From contig NW_027473511.1 of NCBI RefSeq assembly GCF_050947335.1, forward strand, positions 186,001 to 250,000: a stretch of DNA of 64,000 nucleotides. The letters run 5' to 3'. The first letter of the stretch is position 1, and each line of letters begins with the position of its first letter. The stretch is from Megachile rotundata (lineage: Eukaryota; Arthropoda; Insecta; Hymenoptera; Megachilidae). Below, piece by piece: positions 14,443 through 29,216 of the stretch. A model generated the notes under the pieces. It saw only the letters and a list, made by a program, of their open reading frames with translations, made no database searches and was not told the origin of the DNA. A program made the translations under genes and the position numbers.

Positions 14443-15936
14443 ATATTATGCAGATAAGATCGATAGCACGACATTTACTATACCTATTACTCTTATTATT
14501 ATCAACCTAACTCATATTATTAGCCATATTATGCTTATATGATCGATAGAACGACAATTACTATACTCACTACTCTTATTATTATCAATCTAACTCATAT
14601 TATTAGCCATATTATGCTTATATTATCGATAGAACGACAATTTCTATACTTATTACTGTTATTATTATCAATCTAACTCATATTATTAACCATATTATGC
14701 TTAAATGATCGATAGAACGACAATTGCTATACTTATTACTCTTATTATTATCAATCTAACTCATATTATTAGCCATATTATGCTTAAATGATCGATAGAA
14801 CGACAATTACTATACTTATTACTCTTATTATTATCAACCTAACTCATATTATTAGCCATATTATGCTTATATGATCGATAGAACGACAATTACTATACTT
14901 ATTATTCTTATTATTATCAATCTAACTCATATTATTAGACATATTATGCAAATTTGATCGATAGAACGACAATCACTATACTTATTACTCTTATTATTAT
15001 CAACCCAACTCATATTATTAGCCATATTATGCTTATATTATCGATAGAACGACAATTACTACACTTATTACTGTTATTATTATCAATCTAACTCATATAA
15101 TTAGCCATATTATGCTTATATGATCGACAGAACGACAATTACTGTACTTATTACTCTTATTATTATCAATCTAACTCATATTATTAACCATATTATGCTA
15201 ATATGATCGATAGAACGACAATTACTATACTTATTACACTCACTATTATCAATCTAACTCATATTGTTACCCATATTATGCTGATATGATCGATAGAACG
15301 ACATTCACTATACTTATTACTCTTATTATTATCAATCCAACTCATATTATTAGCCATATTATGCGTATATGATCGATAGAATGACAATTACTATACTCAC
15401 TACTCTTATTATTATCAATCTAACTCATATTATTAGCCATATTATGCTTATATGATCGATAGAACGACAATTACTATACATATTCCTCTTATTATTATGA
15501 ATCTAACTCATATTATTAGCCATATTATGCTTAAATGATCGATAGAACGACAAGTACTATACTTATTACTCTTATTATTATGAATCTAACTCATATTATT
15601 AACCATATTATGCAGATATGATCGATAGAACTACAATTACTATACTCACTACTCTTATTATTATCAATCTAACTCATATTATTAGCCATATTATGCTTGA
15701 ATGATCGATAGAACGACAATTACTATACTTATTACTCTTATTATTATCAATCTAACTCATATTACTAGCCATATTATGCGTATATGATCGATAGTATGAC
15801 AATTACTATACTCACTACTCTTATTATTATCAATCTAACTCATATTATTAACCATATTATGCTAATATGATCGATAGAACGACAATTACTATACTTATTA
15901 CACTCACTATTATCAATCTAACTCATATTATTAACC
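14443..15936. repeat. Alpha-head, beta-tail fusion, 18 monomers
   Basis: Five alpha monomers lead into beta from the TTATATG monomer that ends in AGAC. It contains the rare ATTGTTACCC (about 15264), also seen near 20908, 28544, 34853 and 39086. Confidence 0.8.
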
Positions 15937-17596
15937 ATATTATGCAGATAAGATCGATAGCACGACATTTACTATACCTATTACTCTTATTATTATCAAC
16001 CTAACTCATATTATTAGCCATATTATGCTTATATGATCGATAGAACGACAATTACTATACTCACTACTCTTATTATTATCAATCTAACTCATATTATTAG
16101 CCATATTATGTTTATATTATCGATAGAACGACAATTTCTATACTTATTACTGTTATTATTATCAATCTAACTCATATTATTAGCCATATTATGCTTAAAT
16201 GATCGATAGAACGACAATTACTATACTTATTACTCTTATTATTATCAACCTAACTCATATTATTAGCCATATTATGCTTATATGATCGATAGAACGACAA
16301 TTACTATACTTATTATTCTTATTATTATCAATCTAACTCATATTATTAGCCATATTATGCAAATTTGATCGATAGAACGACAATCACTATACTTATTACT
16401 CTTATTATGATCAACCTTACTCATATTATTAGCCATATTATGCTTAAATGATCGATAGAACGACAATTGCTATACTTATTACTCTTATTATTATCAATCT
16501 AACTCATATTATTAGCCATATTATGCTTAAATGATCGATAGAACGACAATTACTATACTTATTATTCTTATTATTATCAATCTAACTCATATTATTAGCC
16601 ATATTATGCAAATTTGATCGATAGAACGACAATCACTATACTTATTACTCTTATTATGATCAACCTTACTCATATTATTAGCCATATTATGCTTATATTA
16701 TCGATAGAACGACAATTACTATACTTATTACTGTTATTATTATCAATCTAACTCATATAATTAGCCATATTATGCATATATGATCGACAGAACGACAATT
16801 ACTGTACTTATTACTCTTATTATTATCAATCTAACTCATATTATTAACCATATTATGCTAATATGATCGATAGAACGACAATTACTATACTTATTACACT
16901 CACTATTATCAATCTAACTCATATTATTAAACATATTATGCTGATATGATCGATAGAACGACATTCACTATACATATTACTCTTATTATTATCAATCCAA
17001 CTCATATTATTAGCCATATTATGCGTATATGATCGATAGAATGACAATTACTATACTCACTACTCTTATTATTATCAATCTAACTCATATTATTAGCCAT
17101 ATTATGCTTATATGATCGATAGAACGACAATTACTATACATATTACTCTTATTATTATGAACCTAACTCATATTATTAGCCATATTATGCTTAAATGATC
17201 GATAGAACGACAATTACTATACTTATTACTCTTATTATTATGAATCTAACTCATATTATTAACCATATTATGCAGATATGATCGATAGAACTACAATTAC
17301 TATACTCACTACTCTTATTATTATCAATCTAACTCATATTATTAGCCATATTATGCTTAAATGATCGATGTGACGACAATTACTATACTTATTACTCTTA
17401 TTATTATCAATCTAACTCTTATTACTAGCCATATTATGCGTATATGATCGATAGTATGACAATTACTATACTCACTACTCTTATTATTATCAATCTAACT
17501 CATATTATTAACCATATTATGCTAATATGATCGATAGAACGACAATTACTATACTTATTACACTCACTATTATCAATCTAACTCATATTATTAACC
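15937..17596. repeat. Alpha cassette, 20-monomer form
   Basis: Alpha with two AAATTTG monomers carrying TATGATCAACC (about 16363 and 16612). The TTAAATG-with-TTGC monomer normally after TTATATT is missing; the related block at 29217 still has it. The late TTAAATG monomer reads GATGTGACG (about 17367), probably one step from GATGTAACG. Confidence 0.8.
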
Positions 17597-19007
17597 ATAT
17601 TATGCAGATAAGATCGATAGCACGACATTTACTATACCTATTACTCTTATTATTATCAATCTAACTCATATTATTAGCCATATTATGCGTATATGATCGA
17701 TAGAATGACAATTACTATACTCACTACTCTTATTATTATCAATCTAACTCATATTATTAGCCATATTATGCTTATATGATCGATAGAACGACAATTACTA
17801 TACATATTCCTCTTATTATTATGAATCTAACTCATATTATTAGCCATATTATGCTTAAATGATCGATAGAACGACAAGTACTATACTTATTACTCTTATT
17901 ATTATGAATCTAACTCATATTATTAACCATATTATGCAGATATGATCGATAGAACTACAATTACTATACTCACTACTCTTATTATTATCAATCTAACTCA
18001 TATTATTAGCCATATTATGCTTGAATGATCGATAGAACGACAATTACTATACTTATTACTCTTATTATTATCAATCTAACTCATATTACTAGCCATATTA
18101 TGCGTATATGATCGATAGTATGACAATTACTATACTCACTACTCTTATTATTATCAATCTAACTCATATTATTAACCATATTATGCTAATATGATCGATA
18201 GAACGACAATTACTATACTTATTACACTCACTATTATCAATCTAACTCATATTATTAACCATATTATGCTAATATGATCGATAGAACGACAATTACTATA
18301 CTTATTACACTCACTATTATCAATCTAACTCATATTATTACCCATATTATGCTGATATGATCGATAGAACGACATTCACTATACATATTACTCTTATTAT
18401 TATCAATCCAACTCATATTATTAGCCATATTATGCGTATATGATCGATAGAATGACAATTACTATACTCACTACTCTTATTATTATCAATCTAACTCATA
18501 TTATTAGCCATATTATGCTTATATGATCGATAGAACGACAATTACTATACATATTACTCTTATTATTATGAACCTAACTCATATTATTAGCCATATTATG
18601 CTTAAATGATCGATAGAACGACAATTACTATACTTATTACTCTTATTATTATGAATCTAACTCATATTATTAACCATATTATGCAGATATGATCGATAGA
18701 ACTACAATTACTATACTCACTACTCTTATTATTATCAATCTAACTCATATTATTAGCCATATTATGCTTAAATGATCGATGGAACGACAATTACTATACT
18801 TATTACTCTTATTACTATCAATCTAACTCATATTACTAGCCATATTATGCGTATATGATCGATAGTATGACAATTACTATACTCACTACTCTTATTATTA
18901 TCAATCTAACTCATATTATTAACCATATTATGCTAATATGATCGATAGAACGACAATTACTATACTTATTACACTCACTATTATCAATCTAACTCATATT
19001 ATTAACC
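17597..19007. repeat. Fused beta-tail and alpha-tail block, 17 monomers
   Basis: K runs directly into GTATATG with GAATGAC, so the first nine beta positions are missing. Two CTAATATG monomers lie side by side (about 18181-18346), where the beta tail meets the alpha series again. The same arrangement recurs at 30960-32370, 13363 bp away. Confidence 0.82.
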
Positions 19008-19173
19008 ATATTATGCAGATAAGATCGATAGCACGACATTTACTATACCTATTACTCTTATTATTATCAATCTAACTCATATTATTAACCATATTATGCT
19101 AATATGATCGATAGAACGACAATTACTATACTTATTACACTCACTATTATCAATCTAACTCATATTATTAACC
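19008..19173. repeat. Two-monomer (166 bp) unit: chimeric K plus CTAATATG
   Basis: A K monomer whose second half reads CAATC and ends in TTAACC is followed by CTAATATG and then another K at 19174. The unit is an extra CTAATATG/K step. An identical arrangement lies at 32371-32536. Confidence 0.82.
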
Positions 19174-20252
19174 ATATTATGCAGATAAGATCGATAGCAC
19201 GACATTTACTATACCTATTATTCTTATTATTATCAATCTAACTCATATTATTAGACATATTATGCAAATTTGATCGATAGAACGACAATCACTATACTTA
19301 TTACTCTTATTATTATCAACCCAACTCATATTATTAGCCATATTATGCTTATATTATCGATAGAACGACAATTACTACACTTATTACTGTTATTATTATC
19401 AATCTAACTCATATAATTAGCCATATTATGCTTATATGATCGACAGAACGACAATTACTGTACTTATTACTCTTATTATTATCAATCTAACTCATATTAT
19501 TAACCATATTATGCTAATATGATCGATAGAACGACAATTACTATACTTATTACACTCACTATTATCAATCTAACTCATATTATTACCCATATTATGCTGA
19601 TATGATCGATAGAACGACATTCACTATACTTATTACTCTTATTATTATCAATCCAACTCATATTATTAGCCATATTATGCGTATATGATCGATAGAATGA
19701 CAATTACTATACTCACTACTCTTATTATTATCAATCTAACTCATATTATTAGCCATATTATGCTTATATGATCGATAGAACGACAATTACTATACATATT
19801 CCTCTTATTATTATGAATCTAACTCATATTATTAGCCATATTATGCTTAAATGATCGATAGAACGACAAGTACTATACTTATTACTCTTATTATTATGAA
19901 TCTAACTCATATTATTAACCATATTATGCAGATATGATCGATAGAACTACAATTACTATACTCACTACTCTTATTATTATCAATCTAACTCATATTATTA
20001 GCCATATTATGCTTGAATGATTGATAGAACGACAAGTACTATACTTATTACTCTTATTATTATCAATCTAACTCATATTACTAGCCATATTATGCGCATA
20101 TGATCGATAGTATGACAATTACTATACTCACTACTCTTATTATTATCAATCTAACTCATATTATTAACCATATTATGCTAATATGATCGATAGAACGACA
20201 ATTACTATACTTATTACACTCACTATTATCAATCTAACTCATATTATTAACC
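19174..20252. repeat. Shortened beta block, 13 monomers, with chimeric K
   Basis: K switches within the monomer to the TATTATTC...AGAC ending of beta monomer 4, so beta monomers 2-4 are fused away. The block carries GATTGATAG with CAAGTAC near 20025, shared with about 33965 and 43093. Confidence 0.8.
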
Positions 20253-21580
20253 ATATTATGCAGATAAGATCGATAGCACGACATTTACTATACCTATTAC
20301 TCTTATTATTATCAACCTAACTCATATTATTAGCCATATTATGCTTATATGATCGATAGAACGACAATTACTATACTTATTATTCTTATTATTATCAATC
20401 TAACTCATATTATTAGCCATATTATGCTTAAATGATCGACAGAACGACAATTACTATACTTATTACTCTTATTATTATCAACCTAACTCATATTATTAGC
20501 CATATTATGCTTATATGATCGATAGAACGACAATTACTATACTTATTATTCTTATTATTATCAATCTAACTCATATTATTAGACATATTATGCAAATTTG
20601 ATCGATAGAACGACAATCACTATACTTATTACTCTTATTATTATCAACCCAACTCATATTATTAGCCATATTATGCTTATATTATCGATAGAACGACAAT
20701 TACTACACTTATTACTGTTATTATTATCAATCTAACTCATATAATTAGCCATATTATGCTTATATGATCGACAGAACGACAATTACTGTACTTATTACTC
20801 TTATTATTATCAATCTAACTCATATTATTAACCATATTATGCTAATATGATCGATAGAACGACAATTACTATACTTATTACACTCACTATTATCAATCTA
20901 ACTCATATTGTTACCCATATTATGCTGATATGATCGATAGAACGACATTCACTATACTTATTACTCTTATTATTATCAATCCAACTCATATTATTAGCCA
21001 TATTATGCGTATATGATCGATAGAATGACAATTACTATACTCACTACTCTTATTATTATCAATCTAACTCATATTATTAGCCATATTATGCTTATATGAT
21101 CGATAGAACGACAATTACTATACATATTCCTCTTATTATTATGAATCTAACTCATATTATTAGCCATATTATGCTTAAATGATCGATAGAACGACAAGTA
21201 CTATACTTATTACTCTTATTATTATGAATCTAACTCATATTATTAACCATATTATGCAGATATGATCGATAGAACTACAATTACTATACTCACTACTCTT
21301 ATTATTATCAATCTAACTCATATTATTAGCCATATTATGCTTGAATGATCGATAGAACGACAATTACTATACTTATTACTCTTATTATTATCAATCTAAC
21401 TCATATTACTAGCCATATTATGCGTATATGATCGATAGTATGACAATTACTATACTCACTACTCTTATTATTATCAATCTAACTCATATTATTAACCATA
21501 TTATGCTAATATGATCGATAGAACGACAATTACTATACTTATTACACTCACTATTATCAATCTAACTCATATTATTAACC
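20253..21580. repeat. Beta cassette, complete 16-mer
   Basis: Full beta order with ATTGTTACCC near 20908. It matches 34198-35525 at an offset of 13945 bp (168 monomers plus the one-base insertion). Confidence 0.83.
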
Positions 21581-22825
21581 ATATTATGCAGATAAGATCG
21601 ATAGCACGACATTTACTATACCTATTACTCTTATTATTATCAACCTAACTCATATTATTAGCCATATTATGCTTATATGATCGATAGAACGACAATTACT
21701 ATACTCACTACTCTTATTATTATCAATCTAACTCATATTATTAGCCATATTATGTTTATATTATCGATAGAACGACAATTTCTATACTTATTACTGTTAT
21801 TATTATCAATCTAACTCATATTATTAACCATATTATGCTTAAATGATCGATAGAACGACAATTGCTATACTTATTACTCTTATTATTATCAATCTAACTC
21901 ATATTATTAGCCATATTATGCTTAAATGATCGATAGAACGACAATTGCTATACTTATTACTCTTATTATTATCAATCTAACTCATATTATTAGCCATATT
22001 ATGCTTAAATGATCGATAGAACGACAATTACTATACTTATTACTCTTATTATTATCAACCTAACTCATATTATTAGCCATATTATGCTTATATGATCGAT
22101 AGAACGACAATTACTATACTTATTATTCTTATTATTATCAATCTAACTCATATTATTAGCCATATTATGCAAATTTGATCGATAGAACGACAATCACTAT
22201 ACTTATTACTCTTATTATGATCAACCTTACTCATATTATTAGCCATATTATGCGTATATGATCGATAGAATGACAATTACTATACTCACTACTCTTATTA
22301 TTATCAATCTAACTCATATTATTAGCCATATTATGCTTATGTGATCGATAGAACGACAATTACTATACATATTACTCTTATTATTATGAACCTAACTCAT
22401 ATTATTAGCCATATTATGCTTAAATGATCGATAGAACGACAATTACTATACTTATTACTCTTATTATTATGAATCTAACTCATATTATTAACCATATTAT
22501 GCAGATATGATCGATAGAACTACAATTACTATACTCACTACTCTTATTATTATCAATCTAACTCATATTATTAGCCATATTATGCTTAAATGATCGATGG
22601 AACGACAATTACTATACTTATTACTCTTATTACTATCAATCTAACTCATATTACTAGCCATATTATGCGTATATGATCGATAGTATGACAATTACTATAC
22701 TCACTACTCTTATTATTATCAATCTAACTCATATTATTAACCATATTATGCTAATATGATCGATAGAACGACAATTACTATACTTATTACACTCACTATT
22801 ATCAATCTAACTCATATTATTAACC
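21581..22825. repeat. Alpha cassette, 15 monomers, TTGC monomer doubled
   Basis: Same shortened alpha as 11621-12782, but with two TTAAATG-with-TTGC monomers in a row (about 21840 and 21923). It has ATGTTTATATT near 21752 and a private TTATGTGATCG near 22338. Confidence 0.8.
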
Positions 22826-24485
22826 ATATTATGCAGATAAGATCGATAGCACGACATTTACTATACCTATTACTCTTATTATTATCACCCTAACTCATAT
22901 TATTAGCCATATTATGCTTATATGATCGATAGAACGACAATTACTATACTTATTATTCTTATTATTATCAATCTAACTCATATTATTAGCCATATTATGC
23001 TTAAATGATCGACAGAACGACAATTACTATACTTATTACTCTTATTATTATCAACCTAACTCATATTATTAGCCATATTATGCTTATATGATCGACAGAA
23101 CGACAATTACTGTACTTATTACTCTTATTATTATCAATCTAACTCATATTATTAACCATATTATGCTAATATGATCGATAGAACGACAATTACTATACTT
23201 ATTACACTCACTATTATCAATCTAACTCATATTATTACCCATATTATGCTGATATGATCGATAGAACGACATTCACTATACTTATTACTCTTATTATTAT
23301 CAATCCAACTCATATTATTAGCCATATTATGCTTAAATGATCGACAGAACGACAATTACTATACTTATTACTCTTATTATTATCAACCTAACTCATATTA
23401 TTAGCCATATTATGCTTATATGATCGATAGAACGACAATTACTATACTTATTATTCTTATTATTATCAATCTAACTCATATTATTAGACATATTATGCAA
23501 ATTTGATCGATAGAACGACAATCACTATACTTATTACTCTTATTATTATCAACCCAACTCATATTATTAGCCATATTATGCTTATATTATCGATAGAACG
23601 ACAATTACTACACTTATTACTGTTATTATTATCAATCTAACTCATATAATTAGCCATATTATGCTTATATGATCGACAGAACGACAATTACTGTACTTAT
23701 TACTCTTATTATTATCAATCTAACTCATATTATTAACCATATTATGCTAATATGATCGATAGAACGACAATTACTATACTTATTACACTCACTATTATCA
23801 ATCTAACTCATATTATTACCCATATTATGCTGGTATGATCGATAGAACGACATTCACTATACTTATTACTCTTATTATTATCAATCCAACTCATATTATT
23901 AGCCATATTATGCGTATATGATCGATAGAATGACAATTACTATACTCACTACTCTTATTATTATCAATCTAACTCATATTATTAGCCATATTATGCTTAT
24001 ATGATCGATAGAACGACAATTACTATACATATTCCTCTTATTATTATGAATCTAACTCATATTATTAGCCATATTATGCTTAAATGATCGATAGAACGAC
24101 AAGTACTATACTTATTACTCTTATTATTATGAATCTAACTCATATTATTAACCATATTATGCAGATATGATCGATAGAACTACAATTACTATACTCACTA
24201 CTCTTATTATTATCAATCTAACTCATATTATTAGCCATATTATGCTTGAATGATTGATAGAACGACAATTACTATACTTATTACTCTTATTATTATCAAT
24301 CTAACTCATATTACTAGCCATATTATGCGCATATGATCGATAGTATGACAATTACTATACTCACTACTCTTATTATTATCAATCTAACTCATATTATTAA
24401 CCATATTATGCTAATATGATCGATAGAACGACAATTACTATACTTATTACACTCACTATTATCAATCTAACTCATATTATTAACC
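22826..24485. repeat. Beta cassette lengthened to 20 monomers
   Basis: Same four-monomer addition as 12783-14442, with the shared CTGGTATG (about 23830) and GATTGATAG (about 24251). The offset is 10043 bp (121 monomers). A private change is ATCACCC near 22886. Confidence 0.82.
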
Positions 24486-25813
24486 ATATTATGCAGATAA
24501 GATCGATAGCACGACATTTACTATACCTATTACTCTTATTATTATCAACCTAACTCATATTATTAGCCATATTATGCTTATATGATCGATAGAACGACAA
24601 TTACTATACTCACTACTCTTATTATTATCAATCTAACTCATATTATTAGCCATATTATGCTTATATTATCGATAGAACGACAATTTCTATACTTATTACT
24701 GTTATTATTATCAATCTAACTCATATTATTAACCATATTATGCTTAAATGATCGATAGAACGACAATTGCTATACTTATTACTCTTATTATTATCAATCT
24801 AACTCATATTATTAGCCATATTATGCTTAAATGATCGATAGAACGACAATTACTATACTTATTACTCTTATTATTATCAACCTAACTCATATTATTAGCC
24901 ATATTATGCTTATATGATCGATAGAACGACAATTACTATACTTATTATTCTTATTATTATCAATCTAACTCATATAATTAGCCATATTATGCATATATGA
25001 TCGACAGAACGACAATTACTGTACTTATTACTCTTATTATTATCAATCTAACTCATATTATTAACCATATTATGCTAATATGATCGATAGAACGACAATT
25101 ACTATACTTATTACACTCACTATTATCAATCTAACTCATATTATTAAACATATTATGCTGATATGATCGATAGAACGACATTCACTATACATATTACTCT
25201 TATTATTATCAATCCAACTCATATTATTAGCCATATTATGCGTATATGATCGATAGAATGACAATTACTATACTCACTACTCTTATTATTATCAATCTAA
25301 CTCATATTATTAGCCATATTATGCTTATATGATCGATAGAACGACAATTACTATACATATTACTCTTATTATTATGAACCTAACTCATATTATTAGCCAT
25401 ATTATGCTTAAATGATCGATAGAACGACAATTACTATACTTATTACTCTTATTATTATGAATCTAACTCATATTATTAACCATATTATGCAGATATGATC
25501 GATAGAACTACAATTACTATACTCACTACTCTTATTATTATCAATCTAACTCATATTATTAGCCATATTATGCTTAAATGATCGATGTAACGACAATTAC
25601 TATACTTATTACTCTTATTATTATCAATCTAACTCTTATTACTAGCCATATTATGCGTATATGATCGATAGTATGACAATTACTATACTCACTACTCTTA
25701 TTATTATCAATCTAACTCATATTATTAACCATATTATGCTAATATGATCGATAGAACGACAATTACTATACTTATTACACTCACTATTATCAATCTAACT
25801 CATATTATTAACC
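24486..25813. repeat. Alpha cassette, complete 16-mer
   Basis: Full alpha order with GATGTAACG (about 25585) and CTCTTATTACTAG (about 25630). It appears nearly identical to 26561-27888, 2075 bp (25 monomers) downstream. Confidence 0.85.
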
Positions 25814-26560
25814 ATATTATGCAGATAAGATCGATAGCACGACATTTACTATACCTATTACTCTTATTATTATCAACCTAACTCATATTATTAGCCATAT
25901 TATGCTTATATGATCGATAGAACGACAATTACTATACTTATTACTCTTATTATTATCAATCCAACTCATATTATTAGCCATATTATGCGTATATGATCGA
26001 TAGAATGACAATTACTATACTCACTACTCTTATTATTATCAATCTAACTCATATTATTAGCCATATTATGCTTATATGATCGATAGAACGACAATTACTA
26101 TACATATTCCTCTTATTATTATGAATCTAACTCATATTATTAGCCATATTATGCTTAAATGATCGATAGAACGACAAGTACTATACTTATTACTCTTATT
26201 ATTATGAATCTAACTCATATTATTAACCATATTATGCAGATATGATCGATAGAACTACAATTACTATACTCACTACTCTTATTATTATCAATCTAACTCA
26301 TATTATTAGCCATATTATGCTTGAATGATTGATAGAACGACAATTACTATACTTATTACTCTTATTATTATCAATCTAACTCATATTACTAGCCATATTA
26401 TGCGCATATGATCGATAGTATGACAATTACTATACTCACTACTCTTATTATTATCAATCTAACTCATATTATTAACCATATTATGCTAATATGATCGATA
26501 GAACGACAATTACTATACTTATTACACTCACTATTATCAATCTAACTCATATTATTAACC
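25814..26560. repeat. Beta cassette cut to 9 monomers
   Basis: K, a chimeric TTATATG monomer ending in CAATCCAAC, then GTATATG through CTAATATG. The middle seven beta monomers were removed, with the joint inside monomer 25897-25979. Confidence 0.8.
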
Positions 26561-27888
26561 ATATTATGCAGATAAGATCGATAGCACGACATTTACTATA
26601 CCTATTACTCTTATTATTATCAACCTAACTCATATTATTAGCCATATTATGCTTATATGATCGATAGAACGACAATTACTATACTCACTACTCTTATTAT
26701 TATCAATCTAACTCATATTATTAGCCATATTATGCTTATATTATCGATAGAACGACAATTTCTATACTTATTACTGTTATTATTATCAATCTAACTCATA
26801 TTATTAACCATATTATGCTTAAATGATCGATAGAACGACAATTGCTATACTTATTACTCTTATTATTATCAATCTAACTCATATTATTAGCCATATTATG
26901 CTTAAATGATCGATAGAACGACAATTACTATACTTATTACTCTTATTATTATCAACCTAACTCATATTATTAGCCATATTATGCTTATATGATCGATAGA
27001 ACGACAATTACTATACTTATTATTCTTATTATTATCAATCTAACTCATATAATTAGCCATATTATGCATATATGATCGACAGAACGACAATTACTGTACT
27101 TATTACTCTTATTATTATCAATCTAACTCATATTATTAACCATATTATGCTAATATGATCGATAGAACGACAATTACTATACTTATTACACTCACTATTA
27201 TCAATCTAACTCATATTATTAAACATATTATGCTGATATGATCGATAGAACGACATTCACTATACATATTACTCTTATTATTATCAATCCAACTCATATT
27301 ATTAGCCATATTATGCGTATATGATCGATAGAATGACAATTACTATACTCACTACTCTTATTATTATCAATCTAACTCATATTATTAGCCATATTATGCT
27401 TATATGATCGATAGAACGACAATTACTATACATATTACTCTTATTATTATGAACCTAACTCATATTATTAGCCATATTATGCTTAAATGATCGATAGAAC
27501 GACAATTACTATACTTATTACTCTTATTATTATGAATCTAACTCATATTATTAACCATATTATGCAGATATGATCGATAGAACTACAATTACTATACTCA
27601 CTACTCTTATTATTATCAATCTAACTCATATTATTAGCCATATTATGCTTAAATGATCGATGTAACGACAATTACTATACTTATTACTCTTATTATTATC
27701 AATCTAACTCTTATTACTAGCCATATTATGCGTATATGATCGATAGTATGACAATTACTATACTCACTACTCTTATTATTATCAATCTAACTCATATTAT
27801 TAACCATATTATGCTAATATGATCGATAGAACGACAATTACTATACTTATTACACTCACTATTATCAATCTAACTCATATTATTAACC
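26561..27888. repeat. Alpha cassette, reference 16-mer (1328 bp)
   Basis: Cleanest alpha copy. Monomer starts: K 26561, TTATATG 26644, TTATATT 26727, TTAAATG(TTGC) 26810, TTAAATG 26893, TTATATG 26976, CATATATG 27059, CTAATATG 27142, CTGATATG 27225, GTATATG 27308, TTATATG 27391, TTAAATG 27474, CAGATATG 27557, TTAAATG(GATGTAACG) 27640, GTATATG(GTATGAC) 27723, CTAATATG 27806. With the next block it forms a 32-monomer (2656 bp) pair. Confidence 0.87.
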
Positions 27889-29216
27889 ATATTATGCAGA
27901 TAAGATCGATAGCACGACATTTACTATACCTATTACTCTTATTATTATCAACCTAACTCATATTATTAGCCATATTATGCTTATATGATCGATAGAACGA
28001 CAATTACTATACTTATTATTCTTATTATTATCAATCTAACTCATATTATTAGCCATATTATGCTTAAATGATCGACAGAACGACAATTACTATACTTATT
28101 ACTCTTATTATTATCAACCTAACTCATATTATTAGCCATATTATGCTTATATGATCGATAGAACGACAATTACTATACTTATTATTCTTATTATTATCAA
28201 TCTAACTCATATTATTAGACATATTATGCAAATTTGATCGATAGAACGACAATCACTATACTTATTACTCTTATTATTATCAACCCAACTCATATTATTA
28301 GCCATATTATGCTTATATTATCGATAGAACGACAATTACTACACTTATTACTGTTATTATTATCAATCTAACTCATATAATTAGCCATATTATGCTTATA
28401 TGATCGACAGAACGACAATTACTGTACTTATTACTCTTATTATTATCAATCTAACTCATATTATTAACCATATTATGCTAATATGATCGGTAGAACGACA
28501 ATTACTATACTTATTACACTCACTATTATCAATCTAACTCATATTGTTACCCATATTATGCTGATATGATCGATAGAACGACATTCACTATACTTATTAC
28601 TCTTATTATTATCAATCCAACTCATATTATTAGCCATATTATGCGTATATGATCGATAGAATGACAATTACTATACTCACTACTCTTATTATTATCAATC
28701 TAACTCATATTATTAGCCATATTATGCTTATATGATCGATAGAACGACAATTACTATACATATTCCTCTTATTATTATGAATCTAACTCATATTATTAGC
28801 CATATTATGCTTAAATGATCGATAGAACGACAAGTACTATACTTATTACTCTTATTATTATGAATCTAACTCATATTATTAACCATATTATGCAGATATG
28901 ATCGATAGAACTACAATTACTATACTCACTACTCTTATTATTATCAATCTAACTCATATTATTAGCCATATTATGCTTGAATGATCGATAGAACGACAAT
29001 TACTATACTTATTACTCTTATTATTATCAATCTAACTCATATTACTAGCCATATTATGCGTATATGATCGATAGTATGACAATTACTATACTCACTACTC
29101 TTATTATTATCAATCTAACTCATATTATTAACCATATTATGCTAATATGATCGATAGAACGACAATTACTATACTTATTACACTCACTATTATCAATCTA
29201 ACTCATATTATTAACC
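27889..29216. repeat. Beta cassette, reference 16-mer (1328 bp)
   Basis: Cleanest beta copy. Monomer starts: K 27889, TTATATG 27972, TTAAATG(GACAG) 28055, TTATATG(AGAC end) 28138, AAATTTG 28221, TTATATT 28304, TTATATG(GACAG) 28387, CTAATATG 28470, CTGATATG 28553, GTATATG 28636, TTATATG 28719, TTAAATG(AAGTAC) 28802, CAGATATG 28885, CTTGAATG 28968, GTATATG(GTATGAC) 29051, CTAATATG 29134. It has a private ATCGGTAG near 28487. Confidence 0.87.
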
